From contig JAZBOY010000055.1 in the NCBI GenBank assembly GCA_036351375.1, positions 1 to 30,797 of the forward strand: a DNA stretch of 30,797 bases, read 5' to 3'. The notes beneath the pieces are model-generated. The model did not search any database and had not been told where the DNA came from. It was given only the letters and a program-made list of their open reading frames with translations. The position numbers and the translations under genes are program-made. The stretch's first letter is position 1. The number at the start of each line of letters is the position of its first letter. Source of the stretch: JANQIO01 sp036351375 (lineage in GTDB: Bacteria > Pseudomonadota > Gammaproteobacteria > Pseudomonadales > Halieaceae). Positions 19,315 to 27,818 of the stretch are shown here, piece by piece.

Positions 19315-20082
19315 ATGGCCCTGAAGTTTAGCGAGATTTGCAGCCGACTGGAAACCTGGTACCAGAGCCCGCGCGGCCAGTACCTGCTGCAGCAGGAGCA
19401 GGCACTGACCAGCGAGTTGCTGAACAACGTATTCGGCTATCACCAGCTACAGATCGGGGCTACCCGCCACCAGGCACTGGCGCCAGACAGCCAGTTGAGC
19501 CACAAGATTTACAGCCACCTGCTCTCCGGCGGCGACATCGGCCTGCAGAGCGAGCCGGACTGCCTGCCCTTGGCCAACGACAGTATCGACGTTGTGGTAT
19601 TGCATCACGCCCTGGAGTTCTGCGAGGGCCCACATGCACTGTTGCGCGAGGCGCACCGGGTGCTGGCACCCCAGGGCCAGCTGGTCGTGGTAGGTTTCAA
19701 CCCGGCCTCGCTCTATGGTCTCGGCACACGTGTGGCTGGGCTGTTTCCCCAGCGGGTCTGGTCCAATGCGCACCACATCGGGACGCGCCGGCTGCGAGAC
19801 TGGCTGGACCTGCTGGGAGCGGAACTGCAGGCGGTACAGCACTGCTTCGTAACACCGCCGGCCGGCGGAGAACGCGTGTTCCGGTTCCTGTCGCGCTGCG
19901 ATCGGCTGGCCACTCGTTACCAGCTACCGCTGGGCGGCGTCTATGTCATTCGCGCCCAGAAGAAAGTCTCCACCCTCACGCCCAACCGCATTCGCTGGCG
20001 CAAGCCGGTGCGCTCGCGCTTGATCGGCCTGACGGTACCCAAGCCGGTGGCCAGCCCCCGGGAGGGAGACGTCGCGGCTTGA
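19315..20082 (+). CDS. Class I SAM-dependent methyltransferase (YafS-like)
   Basis: This is a putative methyltransferase of unknown substrate, 255 residues. The visible Rossmann-type part is CLPLANDSIDVVVLHHALEF, then HALLREAHRVLAPQGQLVVVGFNP. The glycine-rich motif I is poorly kept (SGGDIGLQSEPD region), so activity is not assured. Position between gloB and rnhA matches E. coli yafS. The ATG at 19315 gives MALKFSEIC; an in-frame ATG at 19297 would add six residues and nearly touch the gloB start. The C-terminal 40 residues are basic. Its TGA overlaps the rnhA start as TTGA. Confidence 0.75.
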   Translation: MALKFSEICSRLETWYQSPRGQYLLQQEQALTSELLNNVFGYHQLQIGATRHQALAPDSQLSHKIYSHLLSGGDIGLQSEPDCLPLANDSIDVVVLHHALEFCEGPHALLREAHRVLAPQGQLVVVGFNPASLYGLGTRVAGLFPQRVWSNAHHIGTRRLRDWLDLLGAELQAVQHCFVTPPAGGERVFRFLSRCDRLATRYQLPLGGVYVIRAQKKVSTLTPNRIRWRKPVRSRLIGLTVPKPVASPREGDVAA

Positions 20083-20513
20083 AACAGGTGGAAGCATTCA
20101 CCGATGGCGCCTGCCGGGGCAACCCGGGGCCGGGAGGCTGGGGCGTTCTGCTGCGCTTCGGTGAGCACGAGCGCGAGCTGTGGGGCGGTGAGCAGGAAAC
20201 CACCAACAACCGCATGGAACTGACCGCGGCCATCGAAGCCCTGCGCGCGCTCAAGGAACCCTGCGCCGTGGCACTGACAACCGACTCTGAATATGTGCGC
20301 AAGGGCATCACCGAGTGGATCGCCAACTGGAAGAAGCGCGGCTGGCGCACGTCAGCCCGGCAGCCGGTGAAGAATGTCGACCTGTGGCAGGCCCTGGACG
20401 AGGAACGCCAGCGCCACCAGGTTGATTGGCACTGGGTCAAAGGCCACAGCGGTCACCGGGAAAACGAGATTGCCGACCAGCTGGCAAATCGCGGAATAGA
20501 TGAACTGAAATAG
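20079..20513 (+). CDS. rnhA: Ribonuclease HI
   Basis: It degrades the RNA strand of RNA-DNA hybrids (R-loops, primers). The 144 residues closely match E. coli RNase HI: FTDGACRGNPGPGGWG (catalytic Asp9), NNRMELTAAIEAL (Glu47), TTDSEYVRKGI (Asp69), KKRGWRT, KNVDLWQ, HWVKGHSGH and ENEIADQLA. The TTG at 20079 was chosen because it gives MKQVEAFTDG, aligned with E. coli MLKQVEIFTDG, and couples with the upstream stop. GGGAGGGAGA lies upstream at a long spacing. GTG at 20088 is the alternative. dnaQ begins 14 bp after the stop. Confidence 0.96.
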   Translation: MKQVEAFTDGACRGNPGPGGWGVLLRFGEHERELWGGEQETTNNRMELTAAIEALRALKEPCAVALTTDSEYVRKGITEWIANWKKRGWRTSARQPVKNVDLWQALDEERQRHQVDWHWVKGHSGHRENEIADQLANRGIDELK

Positions 20514-20527
20514 GGCAGCAGTACTCA

Positions 20528-21256
20528 ATGCGACAGATTGTTCTCGACACGGAAACCACCGGCCTGGAAACCAGCCAGGGCCACCGCATCATCGAAATCG
20601 GCTGCGTGGAGCTGGTCAACCGACGCCTGACCGGGCAGCACTATCACCAGTACATCAACCCGGAGCGGGAGATCGACCAGGGCGCCATCGAGGTGCACGG
20701 CATCACCAATGAATTCCTGGCCGACAAGCCGGTGTTCGCGCAGGTGGCGAAGGATTTCCTGGAATTTGTCAGCGGCGCGGAACTGGTCATTCACAACGCG
20801 CCCTTTGACGTCGGCTTTATCAACGCCGAACTGGAACGCCTGGCCGCCGGCCCATCCAACCTGCGAGGCCTGTGCAGCGTGATCGACACCCTGGTGATGG
20901 CGCGCAAGAAACACCCGGGGCAGCGCAATAACCTCGATGCCCTGTGTGCCCGCTACATGGTCGACAACTCCCAGCGTGACCTGCACGGGGCACTACTGGA
21001 CGCGGAGATCCTCGCCGATGTGTACCTGGCGATGACCGGTGGCCAGACCACCTTTCAGCTGGGCAGCAGCAACGACAACGAAAACGAATCAGGTGGGGAG
21101 GGTGCTACCCCAAGGCGCCTGGACGCAGGACGACCGGCACTTAAGGTGATCAGGGCAAGCGATGATGAGTTGGCCGCCCACCAGGCCAACCTCGACGACA
21201 TCGCGAAGGCCTCCGGTGGGCGTGTGCTGTGGCGCGAGCTGGAAGGTTCGAGCTAG
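20528..21256 (+). CDS. dnaQ: DNA polymerase III epsilon subunit (3'-5' proofreading exonuclease)
   Basis: It is the proofreading subunit of the replicative polymerase core. The 242 residues have Exo I LDTETTGLE (Asp7, Glu9), Exo II HNAPFDVGF and Exo III HGALLDAEILADVY. The latter gives the catalytic His and Asp of the DEDDh type. The region after about residue 185 is a linker rich in Asn, Glu and Gly followed by a C-terminal tail, consistent with the polymerase-binding segment. The ATG at 20528 matches the family start. It is in tandem with rnhA, whereas the E. coli pair is divergent. The stop is 18 bp from the stop of convergent nhaB, with no hairpin between. Confidence 0.95.
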   Translation: MRQIVLDTETTGLETSQGHRIIEIGCVELVNRRLTGQHYHQYINPEREIDQGAIEVHGITNEFLADKPVFAQVAKDFLEFVSGAELVIHNAPFDVGFINAELERLAAGPSNLRGLCSVIDTLVMARKKHPGQRNNLDALCARYMVDNSQRDLHGALLDAEILADVYLAMTGGQTTFQLGSSNDNENESGGEGATPRRLDAGRPALKVIRASDDELAAHQANLDDIAKASGGRVLWRELEGSS

Positions 21257-21274
21257 CCTTAACTCTCGCCTTGA

Positions 21275-22783
21275 TTACAGCGTGTAGATCACCGCTACCA
21301 GGCCCACCGCCGTCAGCACCAGCGTGTAGGGCAGGGCCATGATCACCATGCGACCGTAGGACAGGCGAATCAGCGGCGCCAGTGCCGAGGTCAGCAGGAA
21401 CAGGAACGCCGCCTGGCCGTTGGGTGTTGCCACACTCGGTAGGTTGGTACCGGTGTTGATGGCGATGGCCAGCGAATCGAACTCTTCCCGGGTGATACTG
21501 CCGGCATCCAGAGCAGCCTTCACATCGGTGATATATACAGTCGCCACGAACACGTTATCGCTGATCATCGACAGAACACCATTGGCGATGAAAAACGCTG
21601 AGGTGCGCATGTCGCCTTCCAAGGCCAGCACGTAGTTGATGACCGGGGAGAACAGGTGCTGGTCGTGAATGACAGCCACGATAGCGAAGAATACGACCAG
21701 CAGTGCCGTAAACGGCAGCGCCTCTTCAAAGGCGTGACCAATCTGGTGCTCTTCGATGATGCCGTTGAAGGCCGTTAGCAGCACGATGACCATCAGGCCG
21801 ATCAGGCCCACTTCAGCCAGGTGCAGGGCCAGCCCCAGCACAAGAATGACCGCCACCAGGGCCTGTACCACGAGACGCGCGGTATCGCGCGCAGTGCGAT
21901 CCTTCTCGGCGTGCTCCTGGAACTCTTCCAGGACTTCGCGCACCGGCCCCGGCAACTGCGCGCCGTAACCGAACCAGCCACTCACTTCCAGCAGGTAACA
22001 GGTGACCAGACCTGCCAACAGGGTGGGCATGGTGATCGGCGCCATGTTGGTGAAGAAGGTGATGAAGTCCCAGTCGGCGATCGTGGCGATCAGCAGGTTC
22101 TGGGGCTCACCCACCAGGGTGCAGACGCCGCCCAGTGCCGTGCCTACAGCACCGTGCATGATGAGGCTGCGCAGAAACGCCCGGAACTCGTCCAGGTCTT
22201 CCCGATGGAACTCCACCACGTGGGTGTCGGAGGAGTGGTCGTGATCGCCGTCGTGTATCACGGTCTTGCCCGACGCCACCCGGTGGTACACCGAGTAGAA
22301 GCCAACGCTGACGCTTATCAGCACCGCGGTCACCGTCAATGCATCCAGGAACGCCGAAAGCACTGCTGCCACGGCGCTGAACAGCAGTGACAACAGCTTC
22401 TTCGACTTTACCTTGAGCAGGATCTTGGTAAAGGTGAACAGCAGCAGCTCCTTCATGAAGAAGATACCAGCCACCATAAACATCAGTAGCAGGATGACCT
22501 GGAAATTGGCCTCGGTCTCGTGGAACACCGTATGCGGGTTGGTCATCCCCAGCACCACCGCCTCGATGGCCAGCAGGCCGCCGGGCTGTAGCGGATAGCA
22601 CTTCAGCGCCAGCGCCAGGGTAAAGATGAACTGCCCAATCAGGATCCAGCCGGTGATGAACGGACCCAGGGCCAGTAACAGGAAGGGATTCGCGACCAGG
22701 AAGAAGATGATGGTCTTCTTGTACCAGTCCGGCGCAGCGCCGAGGAAGTTGCGAGAAAACGCTACGGGTAGGGATTTGTCCAT
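21275..22783 (-). CDS. nhaB: Na+/H+ antiporter NhaB
   Basis: This inner-membrane antiporter expels Na+ in exchange for protons, for sodium and pH homeostasis, fitting a marine life style. The 502-residue protein begins with the NhaB signature SLPVAFSRNFLGAAPDWYKK and has about ten or more hydrophobic segments. Conserved stretches include LTVTAVLISVSVGFYSVYH, GTALGGVCTLVGEPQNLLIA, SMISDNVFVATVYI and NTGTNLPSVATPNGQAAF. A His/Asp-rich loop (HDGDHDHSSDTH) sits at about residues 177-188, cytoplasmic or periplasmic side not determined. The start is the family ATG; AGGA lies 12 nt upstream. It is divergent from nudC across 198 bp. Confidence 0.95.
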   Translation of the reverse strand: MDKSLPVAFSRNFLGAAPDWYKKTIIFFLVANPFLLLALGPFITGWILIGQFIFTLALALKCYPLQPGGLLAIEAVVLGMTNPHTVFHETEANFQVILLLMFMVAGIFFMKELLLFTFTKILLKVKSKKLLSLLFSAVAAVLSAFLDALTVTAVLISVSVGFYSVYHRVASGKTVIHDGDHDHSSDTHVVEFHREDLDEFRAFLRSLIMHGAVGTALGGVCTLVGEPQNLLIATIADWDFITFFTNMAPITMPTLLAGLVTCYLLEVSGWFGYGAQLPGPVREVLEEFQEHAEKDRTARDTARLVVQALVAVILVLGLALHLAEVGLIGLMVIVLLTAFNGIIEEHQIGHAFEEALPFTALLVVFFAIVAVIHDQHLFSPVINYVLALEGDMRTSAFFIANGVLSMISDNVFVATVYITDVKAALDAGSITREEFDSLAIAINTGTNLPSVATPNGQAAFLFLLTSALAPLIRLSYGRMVIMALPYTLVLTAVGLVAVIYTL

Positions 22784-22981
22784 GGGCTATCGCAGTCCTG
22801 TCCGTGATCGGGGCCAGCCGCGCATTCTACGCCATTGCGTCGCACCTGCGTACCGCCGAGCCCGAGGGCCGGCGACCTGACGCCGACCATTGTGTTGAAG
22901 TAACATTAGTGGCCCTCGAGGTAACCCACACCGAGACACACTGCGACAGCAACAACCGAAACAGGCAGCGACAACAACCCC
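22784..22981. other. Intergenic region between divergent nhaB and nudC
   Basis: This 198-bp gap must carry the promoters of both genes. A weak plus-strand candidate is CTGACG, 18 bp, TAACAT near 22880-22910. A weak minus-strand candidate is TAGAAT near 22820. Neither is convincing. I see no RNA gene, repeat or terminator here. Confidence 0.4.
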
Positions 22982-23812
22982 ATGCAAGAATCAGCCTTCC
23001 AGGCCTCTGTTATTGAACCCGAATCCACCGAAGCGTCCAGGTATTGCGTGTTCTACGGGCGCGAGCTGCTGCTGGACTTCCAGTCACGGGAGCCCTGCCT
23101 GCTCGATCCCGCGTCTATTCGCTTCCTGGCGCCAGAGCCGGTGCGGCGTTTGTTCCTGGGCTACTGGCAGGGCACACCCTGCTTCGCCGTAGAGCTGGAC
23201 AGCAACACGCCGCTGGAAGCCCCGTCCCTGACCCGTGGCAGCCTCTATCATCTGTTGGGACGAGTCGACGACGCCCTGTTCGGCCTGGCGGGCAACGCCC
23301 AGCAGCTGCTGGCCTGGGCGCGTGACCATCACTTCTGCGGCCGCTGCGGCGAGGCCATGGAATTTCATGGGCAGGAGCGCGCTCGCACCTGTGCGCCCTG
23401 TGAGAACAATGTCTACCCCAGCATTTCTCCCTGCATTATTACCCTGGTCAGCCGCGGCGAGGAGCTGTTGCTGGCCCGCAACGCCAATTTCCCCGGCGAA
23501 ATGTACAGCACACTGGCCGGATTCATCGAGGTGGGGGAGAGCGTGGAGGATTGCCTGCGCAGGGAAGTCCGTGAAGAGGTTGGCGTGGAAGTGGGCGAGT
23601 TGCGCTACTTCGCATCCCAGCCCTGGCCATTCCCCAACCAGCTGATGCTGGGATTTTTCGCGGAGTATACCGGCGGTGAAATTGTCTGCGAGGACGAGGA
23701 AATAGCCGAGGCCTACTGGTTCCGCCCGGATGAGCTGCCGACCATCCCGCCGCGCCACAGCATCGCCGGCCAGCTTATCCGCCATCACGTGGCCCGCCAT
23801 GAGGCGAGCTGA
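22982..23812 (+). CDS. nudC: NAD+ diphosphatase / NAD-cap RNA hydrolase NudC
   Basis: This Nudix hydrolase splits NAD(H) to NMN(H) and AMP and removes NAD caps from RNA. The 276 residues have an N-terminal domain (about 1-110), a zinc ribbon (Cys119, Cys122, Cys137, Cys140) and the Nudix box from Gly180 to Gly201 with all required Glu and Arg residues (Glu186, Arg194, Glu195, Glu198, Glu199). The NADH-pyrophosphatase signature SQPWPFPNQLM follows the box. The ATG at 22982 gives the best length; the ribosome site is weak. It heads a likely operon nudC-sohB-acuI-CoA-transferase, with gaps of 34, 28 and 1 bp. Confidence 0.95.
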   Translation: MQESAFQASVIEPESTEASRYCVFYGRELLLDFQSREPCLLDPASIRFLAPEPVRRLFLGYWQGTPCFAVELDSNTPLEAPSLTRGSLYHLLGRVDDALFGLAGNAQQLLAWARDHHFCGRCGEAMEFHGQERARTCAPCENNVYPSISPCIITLVSRGEELLLARNANFPGEMYSTLAGFIEVGESVEDCLRREVREEVGVEVGELRYFASQPWPFPNQLMLGFFAEYTGGEIVCEDEEIAEAYWFRPDELPTIPPRHSIAGQLIRHHVARHEAS

Positions 23813-23846
23813 CGTACAAAACTCATAGGTGAATTGAGGAATTAGC

Positions 23847-24881
23847 TTGGAATTTTTAAGTGAATACGGCCTGTTCCTGGCCGAAGCCCTGACCGTGGTA
23901 GTGGCGATCCTGGTGGTCGCCATCGGGCTCATGGCCCTGGGCCAGAAGGGGCAGCGCGGAGCGCCTGGCCATATCGAGGTCAGCAAGCTCAATGAACGCT
24001 ACGGCGATTTCAAGGACGCCATGCAGCACGCATTGCTGAATGACAAGGACTTCAAAAAGCAGCGCAAGGCGGAAAAGAAAAGGCACAAGGAAGAACAAAA
24101 GGCCAGTCGCGACCAGGACGATGCCCGCCTGCGGCTATACGTGCTGGAGTTCGACGGCGACATTCGCGCCAGCGCGACCGATAACCTCCGCGAGGAGATC
24201 AGCGCGGTACTGGGTGTTGCCCGCAGTGGTGACGAGGTGCTACTGAAACTGGAAAGCGGTGGCGGGCTGGTACACAGCTACGGCCTGGCCGCCAGCCAGC
24301 TGCAGAGAATCCGCGATGCCGGCATCCAGCTTACGGTGGCCGTGGACAAGGTAGCCGCCAGCGGTGGCTACATGATGGCCTGTGTGGCCAATCGGGTACT
24401 GGCGGCGCCCTTCGCCATGATCGGTTCCATCGGGGTGCTGGCCCAGATTCCGAATTTCCACCGCCTGCTGCGCAAGGCCAATGTGGATTTTGAACAGCTG
24501 ACGGCGGGGGAGTACAAGCGCACCCTCACCATGTTTGGCGAAAACACCGACGCCGACCGCGCCAAGATGCAGGAAGACCTGGAAGACACCCACCTGCTGT
24601 TCAAGGACTTCGTTGCCGAGCACCGCGAGCAGGTGAACATCGATTCGGTAGCAACCGGCGAAGTGTGGTTCGGCCAGCGCGCCATCGACCGCGGACTGGT
24701 GGACGAGCTGCAGACCAGCGATGCCTATATCCAGGGCTGTCTTGCGGAACGCGACGTCTTTGAAGTGAAGCATGTCCAGAATAAACAGTGGCAGGAACGC
24801 CTGGGCATGGCGGCGGAAAATGCGCTGGAGCGCAGCTTCCTGAAACTGTGGCAAGCTACTATCGAGAAACGACTCTACTAG
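23847..24881 (+). CDS. sohB: Inner-membrane peptidase SohB (S49 family)
   Basis: This is a putative signal-peptide-peptidase-like serine protease anchored in the inner membrane. The 344 residues start MEFLSEYGLFLAEAL, nearly the same as E. coli SohB, followed by a transmembrane segment (about 8-32). Next come a highly charged Lys/Glu stretch (about 62-92), probably coiled, and the S49 protease domain. The catalytic dyad is Ser172 in VAASGGYMMA and Lys224 in AGEYKRTLTMFGENT. The start codon is TTG at 23847, chosen because GAGGA lies eight bases upstream and the N-terminus matches E. coli. There is no in-frame ATG that keeps the membrane segment. Confidence 0.93.
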   Translation: MEFLSEYGLFLAEALTVVVAILVVAIGLMALGQKGQRGAPGHIEVSKLNERYGDFKDAMQHALLNDKDFKKQRKAEKKRHKEEQKASRDQDDARLRLYVLEFDGDIRASATDNLREEISAVLGVARSGDEVLLKLESGGGLVHSYGLAASQLQRIRDAGIQLTVAVDKVAASGGYMMACVANRVLAAPFAMIGSIGVLAQIPNFHRLLRKANVDFEQLTAGEYKRTLTMFGENTDADRAKMQEDLEDTHLLFKDFVAEHREQVNIDSVATGEVWFGQRAIDRGLVDELQTSDAYIQGCLAERDVFEVKHVQNKQWQERLGMAAENALERSFLKLWQATIEKRLY

Positions 24882-24909
24882 ACCAGGCAAACTCACAGGG
24901 GCCCCGGTA

Positions 24910-25899
24910 ATGACAGCATTCAAGGCTTTACGAGTTCACAAGACAGATGACGGTTTCAGCATGGGCGTCGAGCAGCAGCAGGTGGACGAGCTGCCTGCCG
25001 GAGAGCTGCTCATACGAGTGCACTATTCCTCCCTGAACTACAAGGATGCGCTATCGGCATCCGGCAACCCCGGCGTGACCCGCAACTTTCCCCACACGCC
25101 AGGAATCGATGCCGCCGGGGTAGTGGAGAGCAGCGACGACGATCGCTTCGCCGCCGGCGATGAAGTCATCGTGACCGGGTACGACCTGGGCATGAACACC
25201 GCCGGTGGCCTGGGTCAGTACATCCGCGTTCCGGCAGACTGGGCAGTACCGGTGCCGGCCGGGCTGTCGCTGCGGGAATCCATGATTATCGGTACCGCCG
25301 GCCTGACCGCCGCGCTGTGCCTGGCGAAGCTTCAGACCATGGGCCTGCCGGAAGGCGGCCGGGTGGTGATCAGCGGCGCTAGCGGTGGTGTCGGCAGCTT
25401 CGGGGTAGCACTGTTGTCAAAGCTCGGCTTCGAAGTGGCCGCCAGCACGGGCTCGCCCAAGGCAGCCGACTGGTTGACCGAGCTGGGCGCCAGCAAGATT
25501 CTGGATCGCAGCATCCTCTCGGAACCCGACAAGCGACCGATGGCGGCGGGCCAGTGGGATGGCGCGATCGATACGGTGGGCGGTGAAACGCTTGCCAATA
25601 TCATCAAGGAGCTCAACTACGGCGCCAGCGTGACCGTGGTCGGCCTGGTGGGTGGTACCGATATCCCTGTGACAGTGTTCCCCTTTATCCTGCGCGACGT
25701 GAACCTGCTGGGAGTCGATTCAGTGGAAATCAGCCATCAGCGCCGCCTCGATGTGTGGGGGCATCTCGCCCAGGACTGGAAGCTGGACAACCTGGAAAGC
25801 CTGGCCAGTGAGATCAGCCTGAGCGAGGTGCCGGCCTACCTGAAAGGCCTGCTGAATGGCTCTGTGCGCGGCCGCACCCTTGTCACGCTGGGGGAATGA
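24910..25899 (+). CDS. acuI: Acryloyl-CoA reductase-like NADPH oxidoreductase (AcuI/YhdH family)
   Basis: This medium-chain dehydrogenase/reductase without zinc resembles E. coli AcuI (YhdH), which reduces acryloyl-CoA to propionyl-CoA with NADPH. The 329 residues share HYSSLNYKDALSASG, RNFPHTPGIDAAG, MIIGTAGLTAALC, the dinucleotide-binding VISGASGGVGSFGVALL, DGAIDTVGG, PFILRDVNLLGVDSV and EISLSEVP with AcuI. In marine bacteria such enzymes detoxify acrylate released from DMSP, though broader quinone/enone reductase roles are possible. The stop is one base from the next ATG, so it is surely co-expressed with the CoA-transferase. Confidence 0.85.
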   Translation: MTAFKALRVHKTDDGFSMGVEQQQVDELPAGELLIRVHYSSLNYKDALSASGNPGVTRNFPHTPGIDAAGVVESSDDDRFAAGDEVIVTGYDLGMNTAGGLGQYIRVPADWAVPVPAGLSLRESMIIGTAGLTAALCLAKLQTMGLPEGGRVVISGASGGVGSFGVALLSKLGFEVAASTGSPKAADWLTELGASKILDRSILSEPDKRPMAAGQWDGAIDTVGGETLANIIKELNYGASVTVVGLVGGTDIPVTVFPFILRDVNLLGVDSVEISHQRRLDVWGHLAQDWKLDNLESLASEISLSEVPAYLKGLLNGSVRGRTLVTLGE

Positions 25900-25900
25900 C

Positions 25901-27088
25901 ATGACCGGACCACTGGCAGGTGTTCGCGTTCTCGACCTGGGCACCATGATTGCAGGCCCGGTCGCTTCCACGGTGCTCGCAGACCAGGGCGCCGATGTCA
26001 TCAAGATCGAACCGCCGGGCATGGGCGACCTGATGCGCTACCTGGGCGCTACCCGCAACGGTGTTTCCAGCCTGTTTCACAACTGCAACCGGGGCAAGCG
26101 CTCCGTGGCGCTCAACCTGAAGGCCGAGGAGGGCCTGGCACTGTTAAAGGAGCTGGTCGCAGGGGCAGATGTGGTGGCCGAGAATTTCCGCCACGGGGTT
26201 ACTCGCAAGCTGGGTATCGATTACGAGTCTCTGAGCGCGGTCAACCCCGAGCTGATTTACCTGTCGATCTGTGGCTTTGGAGATCGCGGCCCGCTGGCAG
26301 AGCGGCCGGCCTACGATAACGTCATCCAGACCTTCGCCGGCGTGGCCACAAGCCAGGCGAACTTCGAGACCGGCGAGCCCCAGCTCTACCAGCAGCTGTT
26401 CTGCGACAAGATCACCGCTCTCAACGGCGCCCAGTCCGTGTGCGCAGCCCTGCTGGCCCGCGAGCGAGGGGCAGGCGGCCAGCATATCCGCCTTTCCATG
26501 GCCGACGCCGCAGTCAGCTTCCTGTGGTGCGATGTCGCGGGCACCCGCAGCTTCCTGGAAGAGGGCGCCCACGAAGGCATCAAGGTCGGGCGCGGCCTGC
26601 GCCTGCTCAAGTTCAGCGATGGCTACGGCACGGCGTCACCGGTCACCGACAAACAGTTCCATGGCTTCTGCCGCGCGCTCGGCGTGGATTCCTCCGACCC
26701 CCGGCTGGCCACTGTTGCCGACCGCAACGCGAATACTGATCTGCTGATGGAGATCATCAAGGACACGACGATGCGCGCACTGTCCCTCACTACCGCTGAA
26801 GCCATCGGCGCCATGGAAGCCGAGGGCGTGCCCTGTGCACCGGCCAATGAGCTGGTCGATATGCCGGAGCATCCACAGATGCAGGCTAATGAGTCATTTG
26901 TGGAGTTCGAGCATCCCCAGGCCGGCAACATGGTAGAGCCCGCCAACCCGCCGAACTTTTCCAGCTCCGGTGCGCCACCCCTGCGCGCGGCGGCGGGCCT
27001 GGGTGAGAATACCGACAGCATCCTGGGCGAACTGGGCAAGACCCCGGAGCAGCTCAAGAACTGGCGCGACGCCGGAGTTATCGGCTAG
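25901..27088 (+). CDS. Class III (CaiB/BaiF family) CoA-transferase
   Basis: It transfers CoA between carboxylic acids; the substrate is unknown. The 395 residues have GVRVLDLGTMIAGPVAST at the N-terminus, DVIKIEPP, NRGKRSVALNL, ENFRHGV, YLSICGFGDRGPLAERPAYD, and the catalytic Asp169 in LFCDKITALNG, at the same residue number as formyl-CoA transferase. At this length it is a single-domain enzyme, so it is not the fused DMSP enzyme DddD. The ATG at 25901 lies one base after the acuI stop, with GGGGGAA inside that gene's end as ribosome site. Its last 11 bases overlap the end of the convergent VOC gene. Confidence 0.9.
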   Translation: MTGPLAGVRVLDLGTMIAGPVASTVLADQGADVIKIEPPGMGDLMRYLGATRNGVSSLFHNCNRGKRSVALNLKAEEGLALLKELVAGADVVAENFRHGVTRKLGIDYESLSAVNPELIYLSICGFGDRGPLAERPAYDNVIQTFAGVATSQANFETGEPQLYQQLFCDKITALNGAQSVCAALLARERGAGGQHIRLSMADAAVSFLWCDVAGTRSFLEEGAHEGIKVGRGLRLLKFSDGYGTASPVTDKQFHGFCRALGVDSSDPRLATVADRNANTDLLMEIIKDTTMRALSLTTAEAIGAMEAEGVPCAPANELVDMPEHPQMQANESFVEFEHPQAGNMVEPANPPNFSSSGAPPLRAAAGLGENTDSILGELGKTPEQLKNWRDAGVIG

Positions 27089-27743
27089 CAGGCTGGATCA
27101 GCAGGGTGGGTATGCCCAGGTGGTTGCTCTTGACGGTGGCCACCAGGGTGCCGGGCTTGCGTCCATCACGCGCCCCGGAGTGATCCACACCGGCGCGGTC
27201 GAGCGCTGCCAGCGTTGCTGCAAGATCCTCGCACAGATAGGTAATGCCCCAGAAGTGATCGACCTCGACCGGTTCCTCCAGGTGCTGGATGACTTCCAGC
27301 GTCAGCTTCCCGGAACGGAAAAAAAGCATCCGCCCACCCCATTCGGGCACCGCCTGGTCCAGTGCCAGCCGCATGCCCAGATCACGGCTGAACAGCCGAA
27401 TACAGTCGTCGGCGTCGCGACTGCGCAGCACGACATGATCGACGGCCCGGATGCCAGTGTCAGTGGCCATCTTGCCCAGCTCACGCTGCTCCGAGAGCTC
27501 GAGCTCAAGCCCGCGGCAATCAGAAGGCAGGGCGGTGGCAGCATCTTCCGACCATAACACCAGGCGTTTAATGCGGGCCGACTGTAAAGACACGTCGGGT
27601 ACCAGTTCAAGACGGACATTGGCCAGTGCGATGTTGGCGCAATCTGGTAAGGACTGCAGGCCCCCCAGTAGGGTATCGTACTCTGTTACGGCAGTGTCCA
27701 GGTCGGGTACCGCGAGGACTATCGCCGCGAATCCATTGATCAT
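27078..27743 (-). CDS. VOC (glyoxalase/bleomycin-resistance) superfamily protein
   Basis: This 221-residue protein has two vicinal-oxygen-chelate modules. A weak first module begins INGFAAIVLAVPDLDTAVTEY. A clearer second one begins VDHVVLRSRDADDCIRLFSRDLGMRLALDQ and runs through GGRMLFFRSGKLTLEVIQ to HFWGITYLCEDLAATLAALDR. The candidate metal ligands are His and Glu of the second module. The function is unknown; glyoxalase, dioxygenase or isomerase roles are all possible. The ATG at 27743 was chosen because it opens directly on the first beta strand; an in-frame ATG at 27779 would add 12 residues. Both ribosome sites are poor. Convergent with the CoA-transferase, divergent from the hydrolase. 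Confidence 0.8.
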   Translation of the reverse strand: MINGFAAIVLAVPDLDTAVTEYDTLLGGLQSLPDCANIALANVRLELVPDVSLQSARIKRLVLWSEDAATALPSDCRGLELELSEQRELGKMATDTGIRAVDHVVLRSRDADDCIRLFSRDLGMRLALDQAVPEWGGRMLFFRSGKLTLEVIQHLEEPVEVDHFWGITYLCEDLAATLAALDRAGVDHSGARDGRKPGTLVATVKSNHLGIPTLLIQPASR

Positions 27744-27818
27744 CAGTGACAGCGTGCTTTGCAGAATAAGCTGTGCCATATTACCGATGACTATAGAAAA
27801 ATAAACCAGGGGAAATTC

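Noticed and set aside
24898..24905. GGGGCCCC palindrome before acuI as an operator
   Set aside because: An 8-bp GC palindrome is common by chance in this DNA, and it sits where the ribosome site is expected.
25901..27088. DMSP CoA-transferase/lyase DddD
   Set aside because: DddD is a fusion about twice this length; this is a single-domain class III transferase.
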